DNA of 64,000 nucleotides from Strigamia acuminata. Taxonomy: Eukaryota > Arthropoda > Chilopoda > Geophilomorpha > Linotaeniidae. The stretch lies in the NCBI GenBank assembly GCA_949358305.1, contig OX442321.1, positions 4,675,605-4,739,604 on the forward strand, written 5' to 3'. A program made the position numbers and the translations under genes. Below are positions 19,761 to 31,433 of the stretch, in pieces. How positions within the stretch are numbered: position 1 is the stretch's first letter; each line of letters starts with the position of its first letter. The notes beneath the pieces are model-generated. The model saw nothing but the letters and a program-made list of their open reading frames with translations. It was not told where the DNA came from and searched no databases.

Positions 19761-22621
19761 TTCACCAAATCCAGTTTAATCGTACTCGTCGAAGCTAATT
19801 CCCGACGACCTACACCAGCGTACTGAACTGGCTCAGCATTTCCAACAAAATGAATTCAGCACCAGGCCGATCCAAATAAATACCGCAACAATGATCCAAA
19901 ACGTTATCTACACGTGTTTATCTTTTTGTTTCCTTCGTCTTCAACAAAAATAACAATTCGGATTTATACATTTTTAAGTTACTTTTGTACAGCAATTTTG
20001 TTTACGTGAAAATAAAATTTTTCTTTGGAAATTCGTACAATTTTATTCATTTTATGCATTAAAATGAAATTCTTACGTATAAAATTGTAATTTTGCCTTA
20101 AAAAAATGTTGACAAAATGCCCACATGGCTATTGTCCACAGAATGGCGTCAGTTTCGAGTCAATTTGCCAGTGTAATTGGAATCTAACACCGAATATTTG
20201 CCATGCGTGAATCTTCTTTTTTTTCTCTTTCTTTTGCCGCATGTTTGCTAGGCGCCCGCTCGTGAATTTTCCAATGATTAAAACGTTAAGTATTTTTCTA
20301 AAAATATAAATTAGCCAACGTTGGAAGTGACCAATTCAAAATTTTTATCTAAAAACATTTCCGATGACATGGAAAAAAAAGACAACATAATCGAAAATGA
20401 ACAATTAGTAAACATTTAAATCTTGTGTTCGAAACTAATTTTCTTAAAATAAAGAAAAATAAGAAATAAGAAATAAATCACGCATGACAATTTTATCGGT
20501 GTTGAGGCGTTTGTCATACGGCGGACAGATGGCCGAACGACGCCTAAGTGTCGGCGTTCAGCGGTTAGGCCATTCGGACAGATTTTGTGGTGATTGGGCA
20601 GACGTTCTGTTGTTCGGATAGACGTTCAACCGGTCGGCCTTTTATGATTTGTGATTTTTATTTCCTTTCCATTTTTTCCATTATTTTCAATGTTGGTTAC
20701 AATTTTTTCCATCACTTCATTCTTTCCAACAAATGAGTAGGCTTAACATAAAAACCCAAACACGAATTCACACTAAGTCAAATTCATTCATTTCGACTGA
20801 CAGTGAGAATAACATCGAAACGAATACGTTACTCGACCGAACAACGAGCGAGGGGTAACGTACGGCCTTGTTACGGTTTTTACGCACATTTTTCTGCAAA
20901 ATTTGCATTTTTTTCTTGCGGAACACGACGAATTTGTGCTGCACATCTCTGTAATTCCAGCGAAAACGCGACCAGTTTCAAACACGGGCTATTCGAGAGG
21001 CGAACGAATGCTAACTCTAGCGATTTCACCCCATCTAATAAAATTAACGTCAACTTCGAAAGATATTGGGCTTCACTTGCTTCACACCACAGATCTGTGT
21101 TCACAAGGCCCACACGCGTTTGGTACTTTGGTTAGTGCCGCAGCCCGCATGTACCGGAAATGTGTGATCGGTGGTTACATTTTTTCCATTTTCTTTTCCA
21201 ATATTTACAGTCTTGGTTATAATTTGTAACAGCACTGCCTGTCACATGCGAAGTGGCTTTATTCCACGATTATAGTCATTACGACTTGGCACACGTTTTA
21301 ATTTTAGAAGGCAGCATAGGACTAAATTTGAATTTAGGCTCGTTTCGAGCTTTTTATTCTGCCGATAGATGGCGACACGGTGAAATCGCTAATTCCAGTT
21401 AAATTAAAATCGAATAATTAGTTATAATTTCATACAAAATAGATTTTTAAATAAAACAAAATGAAAAAATGAATCACCAAGGACATAATCTATCATTTAT
21501 GGAGTAAATTTGTCCTTAATTACGATTAAATCGATTGACAGATCAATCCCACAGAAATCAAATGCCAGTCAAAACCAAATCAATTCCTCGTGCAAATACG
21601 ATTTGTGTAAAATCTCGCGTAAAGCGTGTCTCCGTTTAGTTGCGACATGACAAGAAAATAGTCGCGATCGACGCAATACGACACGAACACGTGTCCATGC
21701 AATGCCGTCCTAATCGACACGACGACGGGACAGCAAGTATTGCCTCTAAACGTAAAACCTGAAACATGCCTTTCGATGTCGTTGTGCTTGACTACCTCCT
21801 ACTTTTTATTAACCCTCCCCAAACAGGACTTGATCTGTTCTAATAAAGGAATACGAGGCCAATATCGGTGAAAATGTGTCATAAGAAAACATGAAACTGT
21901 TTGCTTCTTTTTCTCGACTTGTATCAAAGAAAAAGAAATTTAAAAAGAAATTAGAATTTTTTGCTTCAGCTTAATTTTTATTTACACTGGTAAAATTTGA
22001 GTTTGTTAAATTTGATTGCAGTATAAAATGACAGATCGAACAAGTTGGGCATCTAATGACTATAAACTTTTTTTAAAATTTAAAAAAAAATGAAAATTTA
22101 AAGTTTCTTTGAACATTGGAGTTGGTGGAATAATTTGCAGCTTGGCCGCCGAAGGAGAAAGACCATTGTTGTTCGAAAAACGTAACGAAAACGCTATCGT
22201 GTTTATGGTGTTGACATTTATCTATCAATCTAAAAATTTTATTTAACTAAAAAATTTTAAGAACAAAATAAACTGAAAGAAACCACATCTTTCCAGAATG
22301 ATACGTTTTATTATTCACGAGTGTTTTAAGTCATGTGACTCTAGGCATCTAGTGCTTAAAACTACTCATAGGACCCTTCAAATTCGTGATGTCACAATGG
22401 CATTACATCTGCCATTCAAAGTTATCAGCAATGACGTCATAGGAAGAGTTCTGTGTGTAGTTATAGGCCCTATCATACCTTGAGTCACGTGACTAATAAA
22501 AAGCTGTAGCACGCACGTCTTGACGCACGTGGTAACTTGATCCAAACACTAAGCCTATATTTTTCAATATAAATGCAAGTACAAGAGGTATTTATTGTTT
22601 TTTTAAAAACATTTTGACGCC

Positions 22622-22749
22622 AAAATCGAGCATGATTCGATCCGAATAAATCGTGCTCAATTTCGAATTAAAATTTGCAAAATTGAGCTCAAAATCACAC
22701 TCGATTTTGCGTGGGTGCGATTTATTCAGATCGAATCGTACCCGATTTT
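22622..22749. repeat. Inverted repeat, 32-nt arms
   Basis: Arms 22622-22653 and 22718-22749 match at 28 of 32 positions, and all differences are transitions. A second, inner inverted pair (GCTCAATTT / AAATTGAGC) lies within the loop. Confidence 0.7.
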
Positions 22750-23029
22750 CATTTCAGACACTCCTAAATCAAGCGCGAAAACATGCTGGTTTTTTACTTC
22801 AAACAAACAAAATCTCGCGTAAAGTAAAAGTAATAGTAAAAGTAATATTCGTCTGTAAAGAAAATTAATCATTTACAGGTGTTCTACGACACGCGGCACA
22901 TGTCAAACAATTATTTTTCACATTTCCGGATGCTTTAAAGAATTGTTAAAACTTTAAAACCATGAAACTTATTCTAAAGATCCGCAAGAAACAAGTGGGG
23001 TCTGATGTGACCATCTCAGCAATCTTACG

Positions 23030-23073
23030 TGACATTGAAAGTGGCGAGTCATGACTCGCCACTTTCAATGTCA
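23030..23073. repeat. Perfect 44-bp palindrome
   Basis: TGACATTGAAAGTGGCGAGT continues into CA and then its exact reverse complement, with no spacer. The axis lies between 23051 and 23052. Confidence 0.9.
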
Positions 23074-23460
23074 ACTTTTTGCATGTAAAACATCAATTTT
23101 GTTTCTTCCCACAGAGCCAACCCACATGAAATGAACCACAGATAAGGAAACTTTGTGTCTTTATGCCAGAATGTTGAAAGTTGATTTAATATTCCCGCTT
23201 GCTTTTATGGTTGAGTTACAGTATGTCGATAAATATGTGCAAAACGTGGCTCTGAAGGACTTGCAAGTGAGTAGAGAAAAATTATTAATTAAGAAAATTT
23301 TAATGTTTATTTTGTTATTATTTAGCTTGGTTTCACTGTGGGACGTGGGATGGCGAAGCTGTGTTCAATAAGTTGAATTTGCGCTTGGATGGCTCAAACA
23401 GGAATTCAATACGTCGGTAAACGAACATTTGCACGAATTGCGAATAAATGTGCCATGGAT

Positions 23461-23526
23461 GAAACTCGGATCAGAACTGGTTGCAGTCACTACGCTGTGA
23501 CTGTGACCGGTTCTGATCTGAGTTTC
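23461..23526. repeat. Hairpin, 30-nt arms, 6-nt loop
   Basis: Arms 23461-23490 and 23497-23526 pair at 26 of 30 positions around the loop TACGCT. The arms contain GATCAGAAC and CAGTCAC. Confidence 0.75.
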
Positions 23527-24031
23527 ATACAATTGGCATTGGAAATGAGAAAAATTTGGAAAAAACTCAGAAAAAATTCGTTTTAAAGCTCGTTTTTGTT
23601 GATTTTTCTCAAAATATTCAGAAAAAATGTTTTAATATACGATTTTCGTTCTATTTTGTGCAAAATTTATAAAAAAAATGGTGTTTAAATATCAAATTTA
23701 CATAATTTATCAACAAATCGTTTTAAAATTCGTTTTTCGTTCGATTTTGTGCAAAATTCAACTATAAATTGTTTAAACATTAAACATTAACGTAATTTAT
23801 CGACAAATTGTGTTTAAATTTTGAATTAAAACTGATAAATTCATAAAATTCATGTATTCCAGGTCAGATGAATCGGCGCAGCGTCGAAATTCTCAACATT
23901 TGGAAGTGAAAGACACGTCACTTGCAGTTTAAGCAATCACTATTGATAAAATTTTGTGTACTCAATTAAATGTAAATATTATTATCTATAAATATCTGAA
24001 CAATGTGTGATACAAAATTATTCTATAATAT

Positions 24032-24704
24032 TGTCACGATTAATTCTGTTGGTATAATTAATTCTAAACAATATCGCGCAAAAACTAATTCGCGCAATAG
24101 TAATGGGCAAAGTTCGTAGATTTCCCTAAACGTTGTTTCCTTCAAATGTGGACATCCAGAAACTCAGGAAACCTAATACTCGCGTTTGACTAACATAATT
24201 TATATTGGACAGTTCCTTGCTTACGACGGGTGTTTGTAGGCATAAAAGAATGAAAGCACGATGATATGAACCTAGAGTGGAAAGGGGATATCATCGGGCA
24301 GTGATAATATAAAAGATGTCGGCATTGAAAATAGCGCAATAGGGTTAGATGTAGGAGCGCTTGTGGAAGGCGCAAATAATAGAGGACTAAATCTAGATGT
24401 TACTAAAGGAGAATGGTGTTATCCAGTAGAGAGCATAAGAAGAAGTGATTAAACTTAGGATGATTGGAAAGAAGAAGACTCAGTCATGTGACTGGTCAGA
24501 TCAATTAGAGAAGGGGGTGGAAAGGTGAAAATAGGAGTTCAATTGTAGAAATAATGATATGCGCATCATCCAGATTGCGCATTCATTAACTGAAGATGAG
24601 TAAGTGAGATGAATCATCACAAGTGAGAGAAACAAGAAAATATTATAAGAAATAAGATCGGGTTAATTTAAAATAAAAATAGGCGGGTAGACGTGCCCGT
24701 GACA
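24032..24704 (-). repeat. 3' LTR of the giant gypsy element
   Basis: 673 bp, apparently identical to 44215-44887. Confidence 0.92.
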
Positions 24705-24717
24705 TCCCCCTCCCCTT
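24705..24717 (-). promoter_or_regulatory. Polypurine tract of the giant gypsy element
   Basis: The minus strand reads AAGGGGAGGGGGA directly before the LTR TGTCAC, where plus-strand DNA priming occurs in LTR elements. Confidence 0.85.
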
Positions 24718-26553
24718 AAACCTTTATTATAGTTGTTGAAATAAAGGCAAAGAGAGAGAGAGACTCACTCAAAAGAATACAACAATAAATACAATCTTGG
24801 TTAAATATGTGAAACAAATGTCTAGACTAACATACTCTTGATTAAATATGATGATTATGAGTATTTAGGGGGTCGTCACCAGATAAATAATAATAACAAA
24901 AATCAAAAATTAACTCATCAGGAAGCTTGAGAATAATTCACCGACCGACTTGTAAATGAAAATTATAAATCAATAAAGTTAAGAATAATAAACAAACATT
25001 TTCAAATAAATCGCATAAAACTCATCGAATAAAGATTAAACAATTTTGAAGGACGAAGACAAGACTAACTAAACACGCGACACTCACGGGAGGACATGGA
25101 CTAAATTTTTTAGGATAGGACGGACTTGAGGCTATACACTTTCAATTTAAGTCATCACAATAAAAATATTTTACCCATTTGCTTTGTAAAACGAAGCAAT
25201 AAATTTCTACACGGATAAATTTTAAACACGAAAAAATAATACAAATAAAGAACGTCACAAGAGAGTTTATCTTACGAACAGGGGGTTTTATTCGGATTGG
25301 ATACCTTTTTTTTTTTTTAGGAAAATGGCGCAAATGAATGCGCGAAACAAAACAAGGTAAGGGATACCATACATGTATGTAGACTTAACATCAGGTAGGT
25401 ATGTAAGGAATGATAGGAGAAATAAACATAAAATATGAAAATTGCGCAATGTTGGCGCGATAAACAAAAAATATAAACATGACACTATTTGGAATCATTA
25501 AAGGGAAATAATAAGAACGGGGATTAAGGTATCCTCATGCACAACCGGACCGGTTGCCACGGGAAAATTATCACAGTTAGAAATATTAGGTATTATGAAA
25601 ATTGAGGAAATACTAAATTTGAAAAATCACACTAATATATCACAATTATGAATATCACAAATAATTATCACTATCATGACTCATTCCAGTAATTCAAATG
25701 ATACAAACTAAAACTAAACATAATCATCTCAGTCTTGAGGGAATTTAAAAATTAGAATAATTTCTGGAATAAGTCAGGATTTAAATTCAAAAATACCACA
25801 ATATAATTAAATTATAATAATGAAAATAATAATAATGGAGAAAACACTATAGCAAATAAAAGTCTCGTAATTGTTCGGCTAACTGTTCATGCTAAAGTAT
25901 TTAAAAATAAAACATAATAAAATTAACACTTCACTTTTGGAGCACTTATCCAGCGGTGATGAAGATCAGATAAATTTGCGCAATAAATGTTTCCAGCAGT
26001 CCGTGGAATACTACACTTGTTGAAAAACACTTAACACAAAATGATGATGAGAAACACAAACACAACGGCCAGAACACAAAATCAGTTCCTCAACTCCGTA
26101 GAGAAATTTTAGGAGGGCGCTATAAGAAATTGATGCTCTAGGACGTGTGAGATGAATTTTTATGATGAAATACTTCATTCGCATCCGTAATGGTGGCGAG
26201 AAACAAAACCAGTTCCGCAACTCCATAGAGAAATTTTAGGCGGGCGCTATAAGGAGTTGTTCTCGGGGCACTTGAACGAATAGCTGAGATGAAATACTTT
26301 TAATTTCCAGCTCATATGTGAGGATGAGAATAAGACCAGTTCCGTAACTCGGATGAGAAATTTTACACGGGCGCTGTAAGGAAATATTCCCATACCGTCT
26401 GATGAGCAGAAATGATGAAAGACACTGTTGGTGGTGATTTGTTGGTTTAATTGCGCAAAGAGAATGGTGGCGCAAAATAGGTGGTCCTACGGTTTTCCGA
26501 GTGATGTTGTTGTCACCGTAGAATATCTAATTTGAAGAAATTGTTATTGTTTA
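24718..26553 (-). other. Long 3' non-coding region of the giant gypsy element
   Basis: About 1.8 kb, AT-rich, without a gene. It contains several TTGCGCAA-type motifs (25328, 25441, 25974, 26454, 26470) and a three-unit tandem repeat (26083-26463). Confidence 0.6.
26083..26463. repeat. 127-bp tandem repeat, three imperfect units
   Basis: The block CAGTTCC(T/G)CAACTCCGTA..GAGAAATTTTA..GGGCGCTATAAG begins at 26083, 26210 and 26337, an exact 127-bp spacing. The third unit is the most diverged. Confidence 0.75.
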
Positions 26554-29337
26554 TTAAGGATTACCTGACAAGGTTCTACACGGGGCCGGCATCCGAAATG
26601 ATTTGATCATGTTGAGAGCCACGTTAACCACAACTCTCATTGCGTCCCGGTAGTTTGTGGCACCTTGCCTGTTAATTTCATTTTTGCAGTGATCTAAAAA
26701 GAGTTCTCCATATCGGAGATACAGGGAATGGAGGAGGGGTTTGGCCTCTTCTGGTCTCATACGGAGGTCGGCGGACGCAAGGGACTGAAAAAGTTGGCGG
26801 ACCGATGCAGCAGACATCCCGAACTGGAGACATGGTCCATTGGCATTTGCGAAATTACACTCGACCGCAGCTGGTGGCAACAAACTGGGGAGCAGCTCCA
26901 AGGTGATGCGAGGAGGCGTGTCATCCCAAATTTGTGATCCTTGGGCCGGTGGGATAGATGGTGCGGTCATCGGGTAAAATCCTGAATCTGTCATCAGATT
27001 GCGTAATTCTTGAAGGCGCAATTCGTCCGACCGTCTCTTTTCTTCCTCTTTTTTCGCTTGCTCACGAGCTTCACGTTCGTCTGCTTGGCGGTGGGCTTCG
27101 GCAACTCGAGCTTTTTCTAACTCGTGTTCCGCGTCTCGTTCTTGGCGTCTCTTCTCCTCCATCATGTTGTGATAGTCCCTGGTGTCCTGGACTTTGTAAA
27201 GATGGACAGAGATTTCTCGATGCAAAATCCACACGAGCATCTCGATGGCTGTCTCGGAATCGTACGTGCCACATTCGGACATTCGTTTTGCAACTTGGCG
27301 CGCGATGTGTGGCCGCCTGTCCATCATCTCTTTCTGGGTTATGCGGAAGTCTCCCTGGTAAATACTGAAATCCTCCACCATCATGAAGGTAATAAGCGCA
27401 TTCCAGGCCTTCCATGGAATTTGGAAGCGAGTTTGGGATACTCCGGGTCCCTCAATGGAGATCTGAACCTCGTATTTTCGTAGAAATTCTTCAATGACTT
27501 CGAATGAGTTGGCGGGTTTTTGGGTTACTCCATACTTATCGAAAGCTAAATCGCAACGAGAGGCGATTTTTTTGAATGAGAGTCCAGTCCCGATATTTGG
27601 AATCGCGCAATCGAGTCGGGACCGGTAAGATGATGTACTCGAAACGCTAGTCGAGGTTACGGGAATCTTGGCGGTGGCAGCCGTGGTGGTTGACATGTTA
27701 AAGTTGGCGCCGGATGTCGTGGTCGTAGTTACATTGCGCCCTGGAAATTGCGCATAAGTAATCGGCGTCACCGGCAAAGTTGGAACTTTTGAAAGTTTTG
27801 CCTGCTGACACGATGGAACTTCGGTTGCTGGTGCAATTGGCGAGATCGTGTACGTTTGTGAAAATACATCGGCCGAAGCAGCGGAGACGGTCGAAGCTGG
27901 AAAAAGATCGGCAGATAAATTAATATTTAAATTGTCAATATCAGGGTTAATTTGTAAACTCGGCGTCGATGCTGATGACGGCGCGTTTACGGCTGGTGTC
28001 AGTCTAGCGCTCAGTGGCGGTCCGCGTGGCCGAGAAAAGTCAGTTTTGGCAGACGGAATGTCGATGTCGCGAATGTCAATCATCTTTCGTTCCAGTCTGC
28101 GCACATCACTTATTTTGGCGGTGGGAACACTACCGCGAATTTCGTTGGTGATGTCCAGAATCGACGGGGTCACACTCATGGTGGATTGCACGTCAAATTC
28201 TGTAGGTCTAGAGGTTGCAACAGATTGTTGAGAATCGTCCATGTTCTCTTTGCGCAATGTTTCTTGCGCAGAATCGTCCGCTAACACTGGTGATTCAGGA
28301 ATAAACTGCAGTTGTGGCACTGGTCGTAGCGCCATTTCTGTTGGTGGAGTGGAGAATTCAACGTTAGACACAGTGGAATTTGAGTACAAACTTTCGGTGT
28401 CCTCCTTGGTGGTAATGGTGAGCGTCGCCATCTTTTCGGCTGCTTTGGCAACCGTCTCGGCTGAAGGTCTGGGCACGAATTGTTCCGTCTCCGTGTCGCG
28501 AATTGGGTCGTGCGGGAGCGCCGATGACGATGTTGCCAAAGTGTTGCGCACCTTGATGGCTAATTGTTGCTCTCGATTTGGATTTCGATTTATCGAGCAT
28601 GGTGGCCTACGTTGGTAAAAATATGGCAGCGCGGTATCAGAGTTGTCGTCGATAGTGGCGAGGTCTCCCAGCGATTCCAATGCAATGCTGATTTGCTCTT
28701 GAAGACTCGCATCGGTCCCAGGAAAGCTGTGGAAGAATTGGGGCAACGTCGGTTGCGCTTCGTCCACTTCCCGCTGCTCCTGGTCCATCGGGTCCAAACC
28801 GGCGATTTCGTCGGCGAGCAAATTCGGCACTTGCGCAAATGTAACGCGCATTAACTCGGCTGTCGGGTAAATCCAACTCCTGGGCACGATCCTCACTTGT
28901 CGCGCCTCTCGCTGGAGTCGATGCCAATATTTGAAATGACCGGCGCGGAATCTTTGCACCATGGCTGGTGTACCGTTTGGTGGCCGAAATTGTGGAAACT
29001 CCACCCCGATTAGGTATACTTTGTCCTGCACACGACGAAACAGGCACCAGCCATAAATCTGGCGCATCCACACACGATGAAATCCGCGTCGAAGATCGCC
29101 CCGCCCGTCACACGCTCGGCAAATCTTATCCAAGCCTGAAACAACCAGTTCGTACCCGTATCCGGAACAAACCGGGCATATCTCGAAGTTGGGATAGCTG
29201 TGTTCACGTGGATCGTTCGGATGCCAGCATGGAAATTTGGGCGGCCCGACTGCGTGGAGTGGCGGTTCGGCAAAGTTCTTCGGGTAAGGTTCGCCCGGAA
29301 AATCCTCTTTGCAACGACACACATGCTTGTCGGCCAT
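26554..29337 (-). CDS. ORF3 of the giant gypsy element: novel protein with two CXXCXGXG motifs, in the env position
   Basis: 927 residues, uninterrupted, start ATG at 29337 in a good context (ACAACATGG). It lies between integrase and the 3' LTR, where gypsy-type elements carry env, but has no signal peptide or membrane helix. Residues 7-57 are rich in Cys/His/Pro. CPVCSGYG (54-61) and CRACDGRG (73-80) are CXXCXGXG motifs like those of the DnaJ zinc-binding domain. A globular part to about 190 is followed by a long Ser/Thr/Pro-rich low-complexity middle (about 230-600), a helical domain (about 610-715), a highly charged coiled coil (about 715-782) and a C-terminal helical domain ending PCRTLSGNP. 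The function is unknown. A zinc-binding protein-protein interaction role is only inference. It could be a captured host gene or a divergent second structural protein. Confidence 0.8.
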   Translation of the reverse strand: MADKHVCRCKEDFPGEPYPKNFAEPPLHAVGPPKFPCWHPNDPREHSYPNFEICPVCSGYGYELVVSGLDKICRACDGRGDLRRGFHRVWMRQIYGWCLFRRVQDKVYLIGVEFPQFRPPNGTPAMVQRFRAGHFKYWHRLQREARQVRIVPRSWIYPTAELMRVTFAQVPNLLADEIAGLDPMDQEQREVDEAQPTLPQFFHSFPGTDASLQEQISIALESLGDLATIDDNSDTALPYFYQRRPPCSINRNPNREQQLAIKVRNTLATSSSALPHDPIRDTETEQFVPRPSAETVAKAAEKMATLTITTKEDTESLYSNSTVSNVEFSTPPTEMALRPVPQLQFIPESPVLADDSAQETLRKENMDDSQQSVATSRPTEFDVQSTMSVTPSILDITNEIRGSVPTAKISDVRRLERKMIDIRDIDIPSAKTDFSRPRGPPLSARLTPAVNAPSSASTPSLQINPDIDNLNINLSADLFPASTVSAASADVFSQTYTISPIAPATEVPSCQQAKLSKVPTLPVTPITYAQFPGRNVTTTTTSGANFNMSTTTAATAKIPVTSTSVSSTSSYRSRLDCAIPNIGTGLSFKKIASRCDLAFDKYGVTQKPANSFEVIEEFLRKYEVQISIEGPGVSQTRFQIPWKAWNALITFMMVEDFSIYQGDFRITQKEMMDRRPHIARQVAKRMSECGTYDSETAIEMLVWILHREISVHLYKVQDTRDYHNMMEEKRRQERDAEHELEKARVAEAHRQADEREAREQAKKEEEKRRSDELRLQELRNLMTDSGFYPMTAPSIPPAQGSQIWDDTPPRITLELLPSLLPPAAVECNFANANGPCLQFGMSAASVRQLFQSLASADLRMRPEEAKPLLHSLYLRYGELFLDHCKNEINRQGATNYRDAMRVVVNVALNMIKSFRMPAPCRTLSGNP

Positions 29338-30074
29338 GTTGTCTCAACGAGATGTAATTGTGCCTAATTGATTTCAATCATTGGGGTTATATACACAAAT
29401 TGAAACAATGAACATATCACAAACGTTACTTACAATTAGAATTGCGCAAATTATGAACGCGCACACAACACAACACACGAAAGTCAACACATGAAGTTAA
29501 TCCATAGGAGAAGAATGCACAAGTGTCAAACGCTTCGAGAACTTTCTCACACAGGTGTCATATGAGCACATGGGTATAAGATGTGGGTGTTAGAGACTAT
29601 AGTCGTAACTGTTTTAATAGAACGACGTACTCTAGTGTGAAGAGTTGGAAGTTAACGAAAGATTGTAAATGAATGTTCTAGAAGGAATAGTCAATTTTAA
29701 CATTGATCTTCAATGAGAAAGATTAGCATATGCAAATCCAAACACACATAGGTACATATAACTAAATAGAAATAATAAATTGGGAAAATAAATAATCTAA
29801 ACACGTGGTGTTTTGAAAATGCAATTAAAGGTGTCACACTCTAGTGGGCAATTTTGTCCTCACTGGAAATGGACTTAGTCAATTTTGAAATGAACAAATA
29901 TGAAACGTAAAACGAATAACATAAAACATAAAATATTTAAGAATAAAGAAACATAAAAACATAAATGAAATTTTTCCTTAAAGTAACGATGAAATTACAC
30001 CGGATTACTTCGGGTTTTTTTTTTTTTTTGGTTTTTTTTTTTATATATTTTTTTTTGAAAAATAAATAGAAAAA
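29338..30074 (-). other. Spacer between integrase and ORF3
   Basis: 737 nt without a gene. It contains T- and A-homopolymer runs (plus 30011-30060), just after the integrase stop on the minus strand. ORF3 therefore probably needs its own spliced or internal-promoter transcript. Confidence 0.5.
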
Positions 30075-31433
30075 TTATTTGAAAGAAAGAAAATAAGCAG
30101 CAAAAATATCTAGTGTGTTAGCAGTATAATTTTCGACATGCTTGTCGATGATTTCGACATCTTTCAGGGTTAGGAAATTAACTTGCGCAAAATGCCAATG
30201 GCGAAGTTCAACAACGTTGTATGGTTGTGTTTTTCTGCCATTTTGGTCCATTAAGATGACAGTATTGGGGCCCACCAATTTGTGAATGATATAGACTCCT
30301 TCAGTTCGCTGGCGTAAGCCTGCTGCAAACTGTCTGTCGGCGGAAGAGGGTTGTCGATTGCGCAACGTCACCCAATCGCCAGGGCGAAAGTCATGAGCGC
30401 GACGTTTTAAATCGAACCATTTTTTGTGGCGGATCTGGGATTCGCGCAAATTGTTCATCGCCCTTTCTCGCATGGTGCGCATTTGCTCATGGAGGTTTTC
30501 AGCCTCAGATGGTGGTAAAGGTTCCCCGTCATCTGTGTCACTATCAATATCACCAGGGAATCTGGCTTCTTGGCCTGTAACTAACTTAAATGGAGAATAC
30601 TTTAATGAAATTTGGTACGCCGAATTGATTGCCAAAACAAAATAGCCGATATTTACATCCCACCTATCGTGGTCGTCTATGTAAGCTAAAATGCAGTTTT
30701 TTAAGGATTGATTCAGGCGTTCGGCAATATTGCCTTGGGGGTGGTACGCTGCAGTGTAGCGATTTACTGCGCCTAATTGCTGGATTTGGCTGCGAAACTC
30801 AGGTGACCTGAACGCGGGGGCATTGTCGCTGATAATGATTTTGGGAAAACCCCAGCGTTTCGTAAATTTCTGAATTTGCGCAACCGAAGTTGCGATAGTC
30901 GAATCTTCTGTTAGTCTTACATCTAACCAACGACTTGCTGAGTCGACCATTACAAAGGCGTAGCAATGGCCGCCCACTGAACGTGGTTTCTTGCCGTAGT
31001 AGTCAATGTATATTGCGGAAAACAAGTGGCGCGCTCTCGACATTATCATTTTGCCATAAGGCAAGCGATTTAATGGTTTCGCGCGTTGACAAGCCTCGCA
31101 TACTTGAATCCAAGTTTGAACATCTTCTCTCATTTTGGGCCAATATACACGCGTCTTTAAACGATGGAGTGTTTTTTCTCTTCCCATGTGTCCCACTACT
31201 GGAGGGTAATGCATTGCGCGGAAATATCGTTCGCGCAATTCCAAGGGGAGATAAATTTGACGCCTCTTGCGTATTTCATTAATATGAACTGGTGGGAAAC
31301 GACACAACATATCTTTATGCATACCAAAATTTTGCGCGCCTTTTTGAATTTGCGCAGCTTCGACTGGATCGACCGGCAGCATTTGAGCAGTTAGGTAGTA
31401 TATCAACTCACGCGTGTTAGACTTTGGAACCAC
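30075..31433 (-). CDS. Ty3/gypsy integrase, C-terminal part of pol (separated by the copia insertion)
   Basis: A 452-residue open frame. Its first few residues come from copia LTR sequence, and gypsy coding starts at 31414. The HHCC zinc-binding domain is visible (H75, H82, C112, C115). The DDE core has D144 (YIDYYG), D203 (SDNAPAF) and E238 (NIAERLN), i.e. D-x58-D-x34-E. A C-terminal domain (GDWVTLRNRQ...) resembles the GPY/F region. The enzyme joins element cDNA to the host genome. Removing the copia and one ACGCG copy puts this frame in register with the upstream pol frame (37851-42305), so pol was one long frame before the insertion. No stop or frameshift is seen in it. Confidence 0.9.
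   Translation of the reverse strand: MVPKSNTRELIYYLTAQMLPVDPVEAAQIQKGAQNFGMHKDMLCRFPPVHINEIRKRRQIYLPLELRERYFRAMHYPPVVGHMGREKTLHRLKTRVYWPKMREDVQTWIQVCEACQRAKPLNRLPYGKMIMSRARHLFSAIYIDYYGKKPRSVGGHCYAFVMVDSASRWLDVRLTEDSTIATSVAQIQKFTKRWGFPKIIISDNAPAFRSPEFRSQIQQLGAVNRYTAAYHPQGNIAERLNQSLKNCILAYIDDHDRWDVNIGYFVLAINSAYQISLKYSPFKLVTGQEARFPGDIDSDTDDGEPLPPSEAENLHEQMRTMRERAMNNLRESQIRHKKWFDLKRRAHDFRPGDWVTLRNRQPSSADRQFAAGLRQRTEGVYIIHKLVGPNTVILMDQNGRKTQPYNVVELRHWHFAQVNFLTLKDVEIIDKHVENYTANTLDIFAAYFLSFK

Larger units (their letters stand above)
19761..24031. other. CACTA interior, right part, no supportable gene
   Basis: About 4.3 kb. The frames at 20788-21230 exist on both strands and show no domain. The stretch contains inverted repeats at 22622-22749, 23030-23073 and 23461-23526 (listed separately) and diffuse AT-rich DNA. 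No transposase (DDE) signature was recognised. Confidence 0.5.

Noticed and set aside
20788-21230. Overlapping frames on both strands
   Set aside because: They have comparable length on both strands, no recognisable motif and no splice logic. Probably chance frames in less AT-rich DNA.
24190-24375. 61-codon frame, repeated at 44373-44558
   Set aside because: It lies within the two gypsy LTRs, so its repetition is due to LTR identity and not to a gene family.
26554-29337. ORF3 as a gypsy envelope gene
   Set aside because: The position fits, but no signal peptide, furin-like site, fusion peptide or membrane anchor was found in the 927 residues.
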